Below are positions 26,489 through 35,472 of a DNA stretch of 64,000 nucleotides, piece by piece. The notes under the pieces are model-generated. The model had not been told where the DNA came from. It saw nothing but the letters and a program-made list of their open reading frames with translations, and made no database searches. Source of the stretch: Alteromonas antoniana (GTDB lineage: Bacteria > Pseudomonadota > Gammaproteobacteria > Enterobacterales > Alteromonadaceae); assembly GCF_019249295.1 (NCBI RefSeq), contig NZ_JAESDH010000020.1, positions 1-64,000 on the forward strand, in the 5' to 3' direction. The position numbers and the translations under genes are program-made. Numbering within the stretch: the stretch's first letter is position 1; each line of letters begins with the position of its first letter.

Positions 26489-27669
26489 TGTTAATTGATT
26501 TTTTCTTCACATTACGCAAATACCGGCTGAAAACCAGTCTCCGGGAGTTACTTGATTTGCTTAATGCCATGAAAAATCACGTGGTATGGGCAGACACAGA
26601 AGCCTTTTATTACCTGTCCCGCACTATTCTGGTTAAAGACGAAAGCCAGTTTGATAAGTTCGACCGGGCCTTTGCTGACTATTTCGAAGGCGTTGAAGCC
26701 ATTGATCTATTTGGTAAAGAGATCCCTGAAGAATGGCTGCGTAAACAGATAGAGAAAACCTTAAGCGACGAGGAAAAAGCACAACTGCAATCCATGGGCG
26801 GGCTGGAGCAGCTAATGGATACCTTGCGCAAACGGCTGGAAGAGCAGCAAAAACGACATCAGGGCGGAAATAAATGGGTCGGTACCGGCGGCACATCGCC
26901 ATTCGGTGCCTACGGCGATAACCCGGAAGGGGTACGCATAGGTCAGGATGGAAACCGGCGTTTTTCTGCGGTGAAAGTGTGGGATAAACGGGAATTCAAA
27001 AACCTCTCCAGTGATGTTGAATTGGGAACCCGGAATATAAAAATGGCGCTGAGGAAACTCAGAAAGTTTGCCAGAACCGGGGCCAGCGAAGAACTGGATA
27101 TCTCGACCACGATTGGTGAAACAGCCAAAAAAGGCGGTATGCTGGATATTCATATGTCTCCGGAGCGTCATAATGCCGTCAAAGTGCTGATGTTCTTTGA
27201 TGTCGGTGGCTCGATGGACCCTTACGTTAAAACCACGCAGGAATTATTCTCTGCAGTGCACAGTGAATTTAAATATCTGGAGTATTTTTACTTTCACAAC
27301 TGTGTTTATGAAGAGGTTTGGAAAGACAATCAACGCCGCGACCGGGAACGCATTTCCGTGTGGGATATCATTCATCGTTATGGCCCGGATTATAAGGTCA
27401 TCTTTGTCGGTGATGCGACGATGGGACCCTACGAAATCACGTACCCGGGTGGCAGTGTCGAGCACTGGAATGAGGAGCCGGGAAGTGTGTGGTTACAGCG
27501 TCTGACGAATCACTTCAGCAAAGCCATATGGCTCAATCCTCAACCTCAGCAGTACTGGCCTTATTACGCCTCCGTTGCAGTGATGCGTGAATTGATGGAA
27601 GAGAGAATGTTCGCACTCACGCTGGAAGGTCTTACTGAAGGTATTAAGGCACTAAGTCTGGCCCGTTAA
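26488..27669 (+). CDS. VWA domain protein, CoxE-like partner of the MoxR ATPase
   Basis: A 393-residue protein with an N-terminal helical region and a C-terminal von Willebrand A domain. The MIDAS motif, normally DxSxS, reads D238-V-G-G-S242 here, so the first serine is glycine; later MIDAS parts seem to lie in KVIFVGDATMGPYE. A charged stretch (about residues 90-125) looks coiled-coil-like. Acts together with the preceding ATPase; the start overlaps its stop by one base. COG3552/CoxE members accompany aerobic CO dehydrogenase and other Mo hydroxylases. The altered MIDAS may be a subfamily trait rather than a defect. Confidence 0.9.
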   Translation: MLIDFFFTLRKYRLKTSLRELLDLLNAMKNHVVWADTEAFYYLSRTILVKDESQFDKFDRAFADYFEGVEAIDLFGKEIPEEWLRKQIEKTLSDEEKAQLQSMGGLEQLMDTLRKRLEEQQKRHQGGNKWVGTGGTSPFGAYGDNPEGVRIGQDGNRRFSAVKVWDKREFKNLSSDVELGTRNIKMALRKLRKFARTGASEELDISTTIGETAKKGGMLDIHMSPERHNAVKVLMFFDVGGSMDPYVKTTQELFSAVHSEFKYLEYFYFHNCVYEEVWKDNQRRDRERISVWDIIHRYGPDYKVIFVGDATMGPYEITYPGGSVEHWNEEPGSVWLQRLTNHFSKAIWLNPQPQQYWPYYASVAVMRELMEERMFALTLEGLTEGIKALSLAR

Positions 27670-27685
27670 TAAGCAGGCTGGTCAA

Positions 27686-27721
27686 GGGAAGGTGCGTCTA
27701 TAGACTTATTCGCACCTTCCC
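27686..27721 (+). terminator. Hairpin after the CoxE-like gene
   Basis: Perfect eleven-base-pair stem GGGAAGGTGCG/CGCACCTTCCC (27686-27696 with 27711-27721), 14-base loop. It lacks a T-run, so it may slow or partly stop transcription between the VWA and RDD genes. Confidence 0.55.
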
Positions 27722-27777
27722 AAGTTTCGAGAACCACATTACACTGATGTTTTCGATCATGGCAGGGAAGACAAATC

Positions 27778-28971
27778 ATGAATGGCCAGCCACTGTCCGG
27801 CATTGAAGCAGGGGAGTCCCAAACCAGCAGTACAGGAACCACCGGGCATGCTGTAACGTCGTCGAACAGCGATGCGTTACCGCCGCACATGTCAGGTGCA
27901 GAGACGCGTGAAATTGTCACGCCCTATGCGTTTAAAGTTGCTGATGAACTGTTAGGACAACCTCTGGCATCACCGTCACGCAGACTGTTTGCGCAAGTAA
28001 TTGATCTTGCCGTAGTTGCCTTATTGAGCACGGCGAATGCCTTTATTCTTGCGTTTCTGGTCGCGCTTACCTTTTTTAAGGCCGGCAATAATCTTGCCGA
28101 TCGCCCTCGACGTTCCCGAGCCCGGAAACTTCTTCGTTTTACCGGCGCACTATTATTGTTTTCGGTGATCTATCTCGCTGCAACGGCTTATCATGATATG
28201 GATCAATACGACACTGAGCATGCAGATACCGGCGGACTGGTAACGCCTTTTCTGAGCGGTATCAACGCTGCGGCATGGAGCCTGTGTGAGGATGATGTTT
28301 GCAAGCGAGATGTTGCCCGTGGGTTCGGTGAAGCTATGGCAGACAATCGCGCCTCACCGGAAAAGGTCCAGCAGGTTTTTGATGAACTGGTGTCTCGCAA
28401 TGACGCGCAACACAACGATGAAGCGATTCTCCGGGAGTTTTACCTTGGAACCTACAACCGCACGATTGAACAGCAAAAAACAGATGCGCTAACCGAAAGC
28501 GATCCCTCTGTCGACGCGTCAACACCACCACCTGTACCTGAGACCTCCAGCGGCGACTCTGAGATTATTACTTTTGGCGAAACGTCAACATCATCCGGGT
28601 TCAGCCTGATAGACATCGTCAACGGGTTGATAGCGGATTTAGGTCTGGGGTTTGGCTGGGCGGCGCTGTATTACAGCGTGTTTACTGCGTGGTGGCGTGG
28701 CAGTACGCCGGGCAAGCGGTTGATGGGTATCCGGGTATTAAAACTTGATGGCTCAACACTCACATTATGGGAAAGTTTTGGGCGTTATGGTGGTTATGGC
28801 GCGGGGCTGGCAACCGGGCTACTGGGATTTGTGCAGGTATTCTGGGATCCAAATCGTCAGTCTATACAAGACAAAATCGCGGAAACGCTCGTACTAAAAA
28901 AATCGGAAGAACTTAAACGTATAACAGCAAGTGGCCAGTCATTATCTGGTACACACGGCGAGGGAATATGA
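27778..28971 (+). CDS. RDD family membrane protein
   Basis: A 397-residue integral membrane protein. The RDD domain starts at about residue 66 (SPSRRLFAQVIDLAVVALL) with two membrane segments, and after a polar stretch of about 150 residues (roughly 130-270, with acidic and Ser/Thr-rich parts) it ends with STPGKRLMGIRVLKLDGSTLTLWESFGRYGG and a last helix, FDVQ-like DPNRQSIQDKIAETLV. The long insert between the halves is unusual for RDD proteins, most of which are about 150 residues. RDD proteins are thought to be transport or ion-related. Its stop overlaps xdhC's start by four bases (ATGA). Confidence 0.88.
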   Translation: MNGQPLSGIEAGESQTSSTGTTGHAVTSSNSDALPPHMSGAETREIVTPYAFKVADELLGQPLASPSRRLFAQVIDLAVVALLSTANAFILAFLVALTFFKAGNNLADRPRRSRARKLLRFTGALLLFSVIYLAATAYHDMDQYDTEHADTGGLVTPFLSGINAAAWSLCEDDVCKRDVARGFGEAMADNRASPEKVQQVFDELVSRNDAQHNDEAILREFYLGTYNRTIEQQKTDALTESDPSVDASTPPPVPETSSGDSEIITFGETSTSSGFSLIDIVNGLIADLGLGFGWAALYYSVFTAWWRGSTPGKRLMGIRVLKLDGSTLTLWESFGRYGGYGAGLATGLLGFVQVFWDPNRQSIQDKIAETLVLKKSEELKRITASGQSLSGTHGEGI

Positions 28972-29951
28972 AGCACCATTTACTGCACGTGTTGCGGCAT
29001 TGGCAGCCCCGAAAGGATGCACATCAATGGTTACTGGCGACGGTTATTGACACGGAAGGCTCCAGCTATCGCAAAGCAGGGGCAATGATGTTATTTAACG
29101 ACAGCGGTGAGCAACTGGGAGTGGTGAGTGGCGGCTGTCTGGAGAGTGATATTCTGCATCAGGCCAGAATGTGCTGGGAGTCCGGCCGCGCAAAAACCGT
29201 TACCTACGACATGCAGGAAGAAGGCGATATTGCCTGGCGTCTTGGCATCGGCTGTGGTGGCGAAGTTACGCTGTTGTTGCAGCCAGTTACGGCTGATGCG
29301 GACTATCTTGGATTAGCGCAAGTATTGACGTTGCTGGAATCAGGTCAATCATTAACCTATGCAGTGGAGACTGCATCATCGCACCCGGGTGCAAGAATCA
29401 ATGATCCTTCGGCTGAAGGCAGAAACTGGTTTTCTCACCGCATTACCCCGCCGCCAGCGCTGGTCATCCTCGGCGGTGGTGTTGATGCCAGACCCGTAGC
29501 CCAGATGGCGAACCTGCTGGGATGGCGTGTACACGTTAACGATCCCAGGGCCCGCTACGCCAGAGCAGAAGATTTTTCGGGTTGTGCGGTAACCGGCATT
29601 TCTACCGACCATCTGAATGATGCCACGTGGCTGACAGACGCAAATGCCGTTATTGTGATGCATCATCAGGTAACGATGGATGCTGATGCGCTGGCTTATC
29701 TGGCGCACAGTGCAGTACCGCAATTACGCTATCTCGCACTACTGGGGCCCTCACACCGGTGCGATAAGGTACTTAGTGAGGCGAATATTCAGCCATCATC
29801 GTTACCTGTGGAACTTCAGTCGCCAGCCGGGTTAGCGTTAGGAGGCGAGTTACCCGAATCGATAGCATTATCGATGATTGCTCAGGCTCATGCGGTACTG
29901 CATGATAAAAGTGCAGTACCACTGAAAGGCAAGCCATGCAGTTTCGGCTAG
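28968..29951 (+). CDS. XdhC family protein (molybdenum cofactor sulfuration/insertion factor)
   Basis: A 327-residue XdhC/CoxI-type protein. The N-terminal XdhC domain is seen in GSSYRKAGAMMLFNDSG and VVSGGCLESDI; the C-terminal Rossmann domain in PPALVILGGGVDARPVAQMANLLGW and VHVNDPRARYA. In the known system XdhC binds molybdenum cofactor, promotes its sulfuration and delivers it to xanthine dehydrogenase-type enzymes. The four-base overlap with the RDD gene and 16-base overlap with the MocA-like gene place it in one operon with both. Confidence 0.94.
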   Translation: MKHHLLHVLRHWQPRKDAHQWLLATVIDTEGSSYRKAGAMMLFNDSGEQLGVVSGGCLESDILHQARMCWESGRAKTVTYDMQEEGDIAWRLGIGCGGEVTLLLQPVTADADYLGLAQVLTLLESGQSLTYAVETASSHPGARINDPSAEGRNWFSHRITPPPALVILGGGVDARPVAQMANLLGWRVHVNDPRARYARAEDFSGCAVTGISTDHLNDATWLTDANAVIVMHHQVTMDADALAYLAHSAVPQLRYLALLGPSHRCDKVLSEANIQPSSLPVELQSPAGLALGGELPESIALSMIAQAHAVLHDKSAVPLKGKPCSFG

Positions 29952-30577
29952 GGATCGTCATTCTGGCCGCAGGTGCCAGTGAACGGTACGGTGGCAATAA
30001 GCTTATCAGTAAGCATCCCTCCGGTTGCTCACTTATCAGACACACCGTAGAAGTATGTCAGCCGCTGTGTTCTTTCGGCTTGCCAGTGGTAGTGACCGGT
30101 CGTTGGCATGATGCGTTGACGAGCGAGCTCACTTCAGCGCCTTGCCAGATACTGCATAACGTACACTGGCCACAGGGAATGGGCACCAGCATTGCCAGGG
30201 GGGTCAATAATCTACTTACGTTAGAGGGGAGGTCTGGTAACACTGCAGATGAGCTGAATACACCGACGCATATCCTGGTTGTGCTTGGCGATCTGCCGCT
30301 ACTTACCACCGACAGTTTACGTAGTCTGAGTGACACCGCGCAGCGTTATCCCAAACGAGTCGTCGCCAGTGCGTGGCAGAAGAATGTCACCGTGCCTGCA
30401 GTGTTTCCGGCGGGCGCGTTTCCTTTACTCACATCGCTTCGTGAAGATAAAGGTGCACGGCTTATTCTGAAAAAAATGCTGGCGGAAAATCCTGATGACA
30501 TCCTGCTGGTACCACACATCCAGGCTGGTGTAGATATCGACACGCCGTCAGACTGGAGCACCCTGCCAGCTGGTTAG
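29936..30577 (+). CDS. mocA: Nucleotidyltransferase family protein, MocA-like
   Basis: A 213-residue NTP-transferase of the MobA/MocA class. It opens with the nucleotide-binding ILAAGASERYGGNKL, then VVTGRWHD and VLGDLPLLTTDSLRSL, with VPAVFPAGAFPLL and DIDTPSDW at the end. MocA makes molybdopterin cytosine dinucleotide, the cofactor form of aldehyde oxidoreductase and CO dehydrogenase type enzymes, which fits the molybdenum hydroxylase at 60.7 kb. The gene overlaps xdhC by 16 bases. MobA-type guanylyl transfer is a less likely alternative. Confidence 0.88.
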   Translation: MQFRLGIVILAAGASERYGGNKLISKHPSGCSLIRHTVEVCQPLCSFGLPVVVTGRWHDALTSELTSAPCQILHNVHWPQGMGTSIARGVNNLLTLEGRSGNTADELNTPTHILVVLGDLPLLTTDSLRSLSDTAQRYPKRVVASAWQKNVTVPAVFPAGAFPLLTSLREDKGARLILKKMLAENPDDILLVPHIQAGVDIDTPSDWSTLPAG

Positions 30578-30663
30578 TGCAGGGAGTCAGTGAACTAAGT
30601 GGTCTTGTAAAAGCGCAAAGCGTACCAACCTTTACGGTATCCCGTTGAATATAGTTGACGCAA

Positions 30664-31368
30664 ATGGCCCAGACTTTGGATCATGATCTTCGTAAAGCCA
30701 TCACTCTCAGTATCGCTGCGGTCAGTGTGTTGTGGGTGATCCAGTCCGCAGGCGTATTATTTTCTCTGCCCTTAAACATGCTTGGGATCATGCCGCTTGA
30801 GCCGGCCCGCCTTTATGGCATTCTCACCGCACCACTGGTGCATGGCTCGTACGAGCATATTTTCAATAACACCTTACCCTTAATCGTTCTGGGTACCGCG
30901 CTCTGGTATGGCTACCCGCGTTCGCGATGGTGGGTCCTTGCGTCAAGTTGGCTGGTTTCAGGTATTGGCGTCTGGCTTTTCGGCCGTGAGGCGGTGCATC
31001 TTGGGGCAAGTGGGGTAAGTCACGGCCTGTTTTTCTTTTTATTTACGGTTTCTGTTATTCGCAGAGATGCGCGTTCGGTGGGTCTCATGATGATAGCGTT
31101 TTTTATGTATGGCGGCATGATCATGACAATCTTTCCACGTGATCCCGCCATTTCCTTTGAAGCGCATTTCTTCGGCGCGGTAGGCGGGGTTCTCGCTGCT
31201 GTTACCTTATGGCGTCGCGACCCGAAGCCGGTGCTAAAGAAATACAGCTGGGAAGGCGAGGAAGAACTGGATGATCCGCTTATTGGTGATCTATGGAAAG
31301 GTTCCGCCGATAACGCTGAGACTGACAAAGACAGTGACGCAGCGCAAAACAGTTATAGGCCAAAATAA
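30664..31368 (+). CDS. Rhomboid family intramembrane serine protease
   Basis: A 234-residue rhomboid. It shows VHGSYEHIFNNTLPLIVLG (the H...N segment), the Ser motif LGASGVSHGLFF, and the catalytic His in EAHFFGAVGGVLA. Six membrane segments are expected and the C-terminal 40 residues are hydrophilic and acidic. The ATG at 30664 is used; a TTG nine bases earlier is possible, and neither has a good ribosome binding site. It differs in sequence from the rhombosortase at 20.3 kb. Its end overlaps the converging marC-like gene by 16 bases. Confidence 0.9.
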   Translation: MAQTLDHDLRKAITLSIAAVSVLWVIQSAGVLFSLPLNMLGIMPLEPARLYGILTAPLVHGSYEHIFNNTLPLIVLGTALWYGYPRSRWWVLASSWLVSGIGVWLFGREAVHLGASGVSHGLFFFLFTVSVIRRDARSVGLMMIAFFMYGGMIMTIFPRDPAISFEAHFFGAVGGVLAAVTLWRRDPKPVLKKYSWEGEEELDDPLIGDLWKGSADNAETDKDSDAAQNSYRPK

Positions 31369-31961
31369 ACTTTGATCCCGGCCAGCGCATTCGCTGTTGC
31401 CAGTGATGCCAGAATAAGCCCCATAACCCGGCTAATCACATTCGCACCCATTTCACCGATGATACGGATGATGCCGTTGGCGCACAGCAGCAGAATAAGG
31501 GTTATCAGCAATACCGATAGCATTACCAGCGCAGTCTGCGTTTGTTCCCATAAGGTATAAACATCGTTTTTCGTCAGCATGACTGCAGCCAGCATAGCGC
31601 CTGGGCTGGCTATGGAAGGAACAGCGACCGGGAATATTGCCCGTTCTTTGATGTTGTCGGTCAGTTTGATTTCCTGTTCAGGTTTCGCTTCTCCGAAAAT
31701 CATCGTCAGTGCGAATAAAAACAGCACTATCCCGCCGGCAATCTGGAATGCGGGCAGGGGAATTTGCATGGCATCAAGAATGATTTCTCCAACCAGGATA
31801 AAAAACAGCAGAATGATTGCAGAGGCCAGAATAGCCAGCAGCGCAACTTTACGCCGGGCACGGGCTTCCTGCCGTTTGGTCGCGGCAATAAAAACCGGCA
31901 CGGTCCCGATGGGATCTATGACCGCAAAGAAATAAATAAATACCGGAATTAGCTCAATCAT
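31353..31961 (-). CDS. MarC family membrane protein
   Basis: A 202-residue membrane protein with six predicted helices. FFAVIDPIGTVPVFIAAT (N-terminal) and the repeated hydrophobic blocks are characteristic of MarC/YhgN; PVAVPSIASPGAMLAAVML carries the conserved SPG motif. The family's transport substrate is unknown; the historical link to antibiotic resistance has not held up. It overlaps by four bases with the upstream methyltransferase and is last in the moeA-norM operon. Confidence 0.92.
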   Translation of the reverse strand: MIELIPVFIYFFAVIDPIGTVPVFIAATKRQEARARRKVALLAILASAIILLFFILVGEIILDAMQIPLPAFQIAGGIVLFLFALTMIFGEAKPEQEIKLTDNIKERAIFPVAVPSIASPGAMLAAVMLTKNDVYTLWEQTQTALVMLSVLLITLILLLCANGIIRIIGEMGANVISRVMGLILASLATANALAGIKVYFGL

Positions 31962-32578
31962 CGGTTACGCCAGTCTGGGAGTGAAACAAAGCGCGGTGTG
32001 TTGCGCATATATTGTGTAAATGTGTTTGAAAATCGCTGATGCAAATGTGCCTCTTCGAACAATACCTGCCGGTAAAGTGCCGTCATTCCAACGAGAACGC
32101 ATATCAACGTAAATACACTGGGGTAGGCAATAAAAAAACCACACTGGCCAAATGCCACGCCAATATAACCGGGATTTCTGCTAATTCGATAAAGTCCTGT
32201 CTGAACCAACGCTGCAGGCGCATCACTATCAACTCCACTTCGCCATTGGGATGCCAGTGTGTAGTTAGAGATTAATGCCAACGCCAGCCCCGCGACCATC
32301 AGAATGATACCTGTAAAGATCAGTGCAGGAGGCTCAGACCGGAGAAATGGCCCGTAATACACGCTGTATTGCGGTGAAATTGCGATAGTGATTGTCGTGA
32401 GCCAAATGACAATGCGAAAGAGTCGAAAAGTCATGTGGTTCCACCAGTGAGATGAAAAGCGCTGACCTGGGTGAACCCGGGATAGCCCATCTCGCTGACG
32501 CCACAGGATCATCCCCGTATAGAGCATCGCAACGAATGTGTAATAGCCGGCAAAGATAATGAACAATGCCTGCGTCAT
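31958..32578 (-). CDS. Isoprenylcysteine methyltransferase-like membrane protein
   Basis: A 206-residue membrane protein with about five helices and the C-terminal ICMT/NnrU-type signature GLYRISRNPGYIGVAFGQCGFF, followed by EEAHLHQRFSNTFTQYMRNTPRF. Bacterial members of this fold methylate small molecules or lipids with S-adenosylmethionine; there is no known bacterial isoprenylated-protein substrate. It starts 22 bases after the MATE gene's stop and overlaps marC by four bases. Confidence 0.85.
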   Translation of the reverse strand: MTQALFIIFAGYYTFVAMLYTGMILWRQRDGLSRVHPGQRFSSHWWNHMTFRLFRIVIWLTTITIAISPQYSVYYGPFLRSEPPALIFTGIILMVAGLALALISNYTLASQWRSGVDSDAPAALVQTGLYRISRNPGYIGVAFGQCGFFIAYPSVFTLICVLVGMTALYRQVLFEEAHLHQRFSNTFTQYMRNTPRFVSLPDWRNR

Positions 32579-32600
32579 AGTGTTGCCATCCTTTTATCTT

Positions 32601-33980
32601 TTAGCCAGCTAAAATTTGGCAATGCCGTTGGCGCTGGATGTACCAGAGCCTAGCCCCCAGTAACACTGCCGCAGAGCTTAAACCGACAATAAAACCAATC
32701 CAGAAGCCCGCGGCTTCCATCGGTGCGTCTGTTACCCAGGCTGTTCTTCCGAGAATGATCCCACAAGGTAAGCCAATTAACCAGTAGGCTATGAAGGTTA
32801 TAATAAACATCGCGGTGGTATCCTTGTAACCACGAAGCGCATTGGCAGAAATTACCTGAATGGCATCCGAAAACTGAAACAACGCTGCGTAAATAAGCAG
32901 CGCGTTGGCCAGCTCGTATACGGCTCGGTCGGTAGTATACATGCTGGTGATCAAGCCCTTTGCTAACAGCGTAAATGAGGCAGTGCCGATTGCCACGACC
33001 AGCCCAATATTGATGGCACTTTTCACCGCCACCGCCGCTTGTTTAGTCTGCTGTTGTCCTATCCGGTAGCCCACGCGGATGGATACCGCCATGCCAAGGC
33101 TCAGGGGAAACATAAACATGAGTGCAGAAAAGTTAAGTGCGACCTGGTGCGCAGCGACCGTGTTAGCGCCAAAAGGAGCAAGCAATAATGCTACGACAGC
33201 AAATAATGTCACTTCGAAAAGCAGAGTCATGGCCACTGGGAAACCGAGCCGGAATGTCCGCAACATCGAAAACAGGGAAGGCTGGTACCAACGGGAAAAC
33301 AAGTTATAACGAGACAATGCAGGCGCAAAACGGGCATAAAAATAGGTTGCCAGCATCATGGCGTAAATCACAATCGAGGTAGCTATCCCACAGCCAGCAC
33401 CGCCAAATGCGGGAATAGGACCTGCGCCGTAAATGAATATATAGTTGCCCACAATGTTAAAACCCAGACCTATTACGGTGATGATCATAGTCGGTTTGGT
33501 TTTACCAAGACCCTCACAAAAGTTACGCAGCCACTGATAGAGCGCAAAGCCGGGCATCGCCAGAATGACGTAACGCACGTAGTCTACCGTGATAAGGTAC
33601 AGGTCCTGTTCCATCGGGAAGAGGGCTACCAGTGCGGGGGCCAATGGATAAAGTAAAAGCATTATCAGACTGACAGACAACAGCACGTAGCCAGCTTGTT
33701 GGGAGGCGTCGGCAACGTTGTCAAAAGACTTACTTCCCTGAAGCCTTGAAATGATAGGAGGCAGGGCAAGTGCAATACCCTGCAAAAAACAGAGCAGGGG
33801 GATGGTGATACTGAAGCCCAGTGCGACCGCCGCCATGTCAACGGCATCGTACCGCCCGGCCATAATGGTATCGCTAACCCCCATAAGCATTTGCGTGATT
33901 TGGGCAATAAGCAACGGCCAGGTCAGGTTGATAAGACGTCGGCTTTCGAGAATAAACCGCTTACTCACTATCGCGCTCAC
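32601..33980 (-). CDS. norM: MATE family multidrug efflux transporter (NorM-like)
   Basis: A cation-coupled efflux transporter of 459 residues with 12 helices. After a short basic start (MSAIVSKRFILESRRLINL) comes TWPLLIAQITQMLMGVSDTIMAG, the MATE signature; the second half repeats the fold (LLFEVTLFAVVALLLAPFG). The GTG at 33980 is chosen because it shares a base with the moeA stop (TAGTG) and gives the usual MATE N-terminus; a GTG at 33968 is an alternative, and longer starts would read into moeA. Substrates cannot be predicted. Confidence 0.9.
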   Translation of the reverse strand: MSAIVSKRFILESRRLINLTWPLLIAQITQMLMGVSDTIMAGRYDAVDMAAVALGFSITIPLLCFLQGIALALPPIISRLQGSKSFDNVADASQQAGYVLLSVSLIMLLLYPLAPALVALFPMEQDLYLITVDYVRYVILAMPGFALYQWLRNFCEGLGKTKPTMIITVIGLGFNIVGNYIFIYGAGPIPAFGGAGCGIATSIVIYAMMLATYFYARFAPALSRYNLFSRWYQPSLFSMLRTFRLGFPVAMTLLFEVTLFAVVALLLAPFGANTVAAHQVALNFSALMFMFPLSLGMAVSIRVGYRIGQQQTKQAAVAVKSAINIGLVVAIGTASFTLLAKGLITSMYTTDRAVYELANALLIYAALFQFSDAIQVISANALRGYKDTTAMFIITFIAYWLIGLPCGIILGRTAWVTDAPMEAAGFWIGFIVGLSSAAVLLGARLWYIQRQRHCQILAG

Positions 33981-35221
33981 TAAGCGTTTTCCATATTGGT
34001 GCGCAATGAAAAAGGAATCACCGTGACCCACTGCCCAGTATCAAAATGGCTTTGTTCAGCAGGCAGCTCAAGGTAACAGTTGGCCTGAGTGACAGACGAC
34101 ATCACACCGGAGCTTTGTTTGGGCAACGGGGTTACCCGCCATTGTCCGTCTTTGGTGGACATCATGGCGCGCTGAAAGTCTGTTCTGCCGGGGCGTCGTG
34201 TCAGAGATGATGTCAGCTTTGCCTGCAAGCGAAGGGGGGAAGTTATTTGCCCTAATCCCTGCAGACGTTCGATAACCGGTGTTACCAGCATCTGTGTTGT
34301 GACGTAGGCAGAGACAGGATTACCGGGAACGCCACAAAACACCATATTCCCGACCCGACCAAACGCAAAAGGCTTTCCGGGCTTGATGGCAACCTTCCAG
34401 AAATCCACACTCCCCAACGCATCAATGACAGGTTTTACATGGTCTGCATCGCCAACAGAAACACCACCACTAGTGATCAGCAGGTCGGTTTGCTGTGAAG
34501 CCTCCGTGATAGTGCGTTTGAGTGCGTCTATATCATCTTTAACGATTCCGTAGTGTATGACTTCTACACCATGTTCTGAAAGCAGAGCGCTGATCCCGGT
34601 GCTGTTTGATTCATAAATCTGGCCTGCCTGTAGTGGCTGGCCTGGTTGACAGAGTTCATCTCCGGTCGCCATCAGCCCGACTCTCACTTTTCGATAAACC
34701 TTTACCGTGGTGATCCCTTGAGAGGCCAGCAGCATCAAATGTGCCGGAGTGAGCCTGGTACCCGAGGAGATTATACAGTCGCCCTTGGTGATATCGCTTC
34801 CACATGCGCGGACATTGTCTCCCTTCGCAGGCATGTTGGTGAAGCTTACGTGGTTATCCTCTTCAATCGCATTTTCCTTCATGATCACGGTATCAGCACC
34901 TGAAGGAAGTGGCGCGCCGGTCATAATTCTGGCTGCTGTGCCGGATGCTAATGGCGCGATATCGGAGGAGCCGGCCAGAACGGTTGCAGAAACCGGAAGC
35001 CTGTCACTTTGGGTTAAATCAGATAAGCAGACAGCATAGCCGTCCATCGCCGAGTTTGCCCACGGCGGAACATTTGCTGGTGCAACGACATCGTCTGCCG
35101 CAATCCGCGATAAAGCCTGTGGCAGCGAAACGGTCTCGCTTGCAGTGACGGTGGGGGTGAGTGCGAGAGTGTGTTCTAGCGCATCCTCTAAAGACAGCCA
35201 GTTAGACGTTGCTGACGGCAT
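33980..35221 (-). CDS. moeA: Molybdopterin molybdenumtransferase MoeA
   Basis: A 413-residue enzyme that inserts molybdate into adenylylated molybdopterin. Motifs: VPPWANSAMDGYAV, AARIMTGAPLPSGADTVI, GLMATGDEL, YESNSTGI, LLITSGGVSVGDADHVKPV, KPGKPFAFG and GVPGNPVSAYVT. Length and order match E. coli MoeA (411). It is the first gene of an operon that also has a MATE pump, an ICMT-like gene and marC. In the same window lie XdhC, a MocA-like enzyme and a molybdenum hydroxylase, so it may supply cofactor for that enzyme as well as for general use. Confidence 0.95.
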   Translation of the reverse strand: MPSATSNWLSLEDALEHTLALTPTVTASETVSLPQALSRIAADDVVAPANVPPWANSAMDGYAVCLSDLTQSDRLPVSATVLAGSSDIAPLASGTAARIMTGAPLPSGADTVIMKENAIEEDNHVSFTNMPAKGDNVRACGSDITKGDCIISSGTRLTPAHLMLLASQGITTVKVYRKVRVGLMATGDELCQPGQPLQAGQIYESNSTGISALLSEHGVEVIHYGIVKDDIDALKRTITEASQQTDLLITSGGVSVGDADHVKPVIDALGSVDFWKVAIKPGKPFAFGRVGNMVFCGVPGNPVSAYVTTQMLVTPVIERLQGLGQITSPLRLQAKLTSSLTRRPGRTDFQRAMMSTKDGQWRVTPLPKQSSGVMSSVTQANCYLELPAEQSHFDTGQWVTVIPFSLRTNMENA

Positions 35222-35435
35222 GAAGCAGTCCTGTTACCTGAATACTATGCGGGGGATTATCCACGAAAGTGAGGGGTAATCCAATGTCATTGGGATGACA
35301 AATACGACCGGGTATCAACAGCAAAGGACGAGAGCCAGGGGATAACGGGGCTGCAATAGGTAATGTGAATGAAGCACGTGTGATAAAAGGACACAGATAA
35401 GTCGCTGTGTGAAGTGAGAAAGTTTATAAGAAAAA

Positions 35436-35465
35436 GAAAAGGCGGTAGCCACAGATGCTACCGCC
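35436..35465 (-). terminator. Terminator after the glucosylglycerate cluster
   Basis: Perfect nine-base-pair stem GGCGGTAGC/GCTACCGCC (35441-35449 with 35457-35465); on the minus strand a T-rich run (TTTTCTTTTTCTT) follows. It begins eight bases past the stop of the GH13 gene. Confidence 0.85.
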
Positions 35466-35472
35466 AGCAGGT

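Noticed and set aside
25652-27669. MoxR/VWA pair as a defence or phage-related ATPase system
   Set aside because: The motifs and downstream XdhC/MocA genes fit cofactor maturation better, and no defence genes or mobile elements are nearby.
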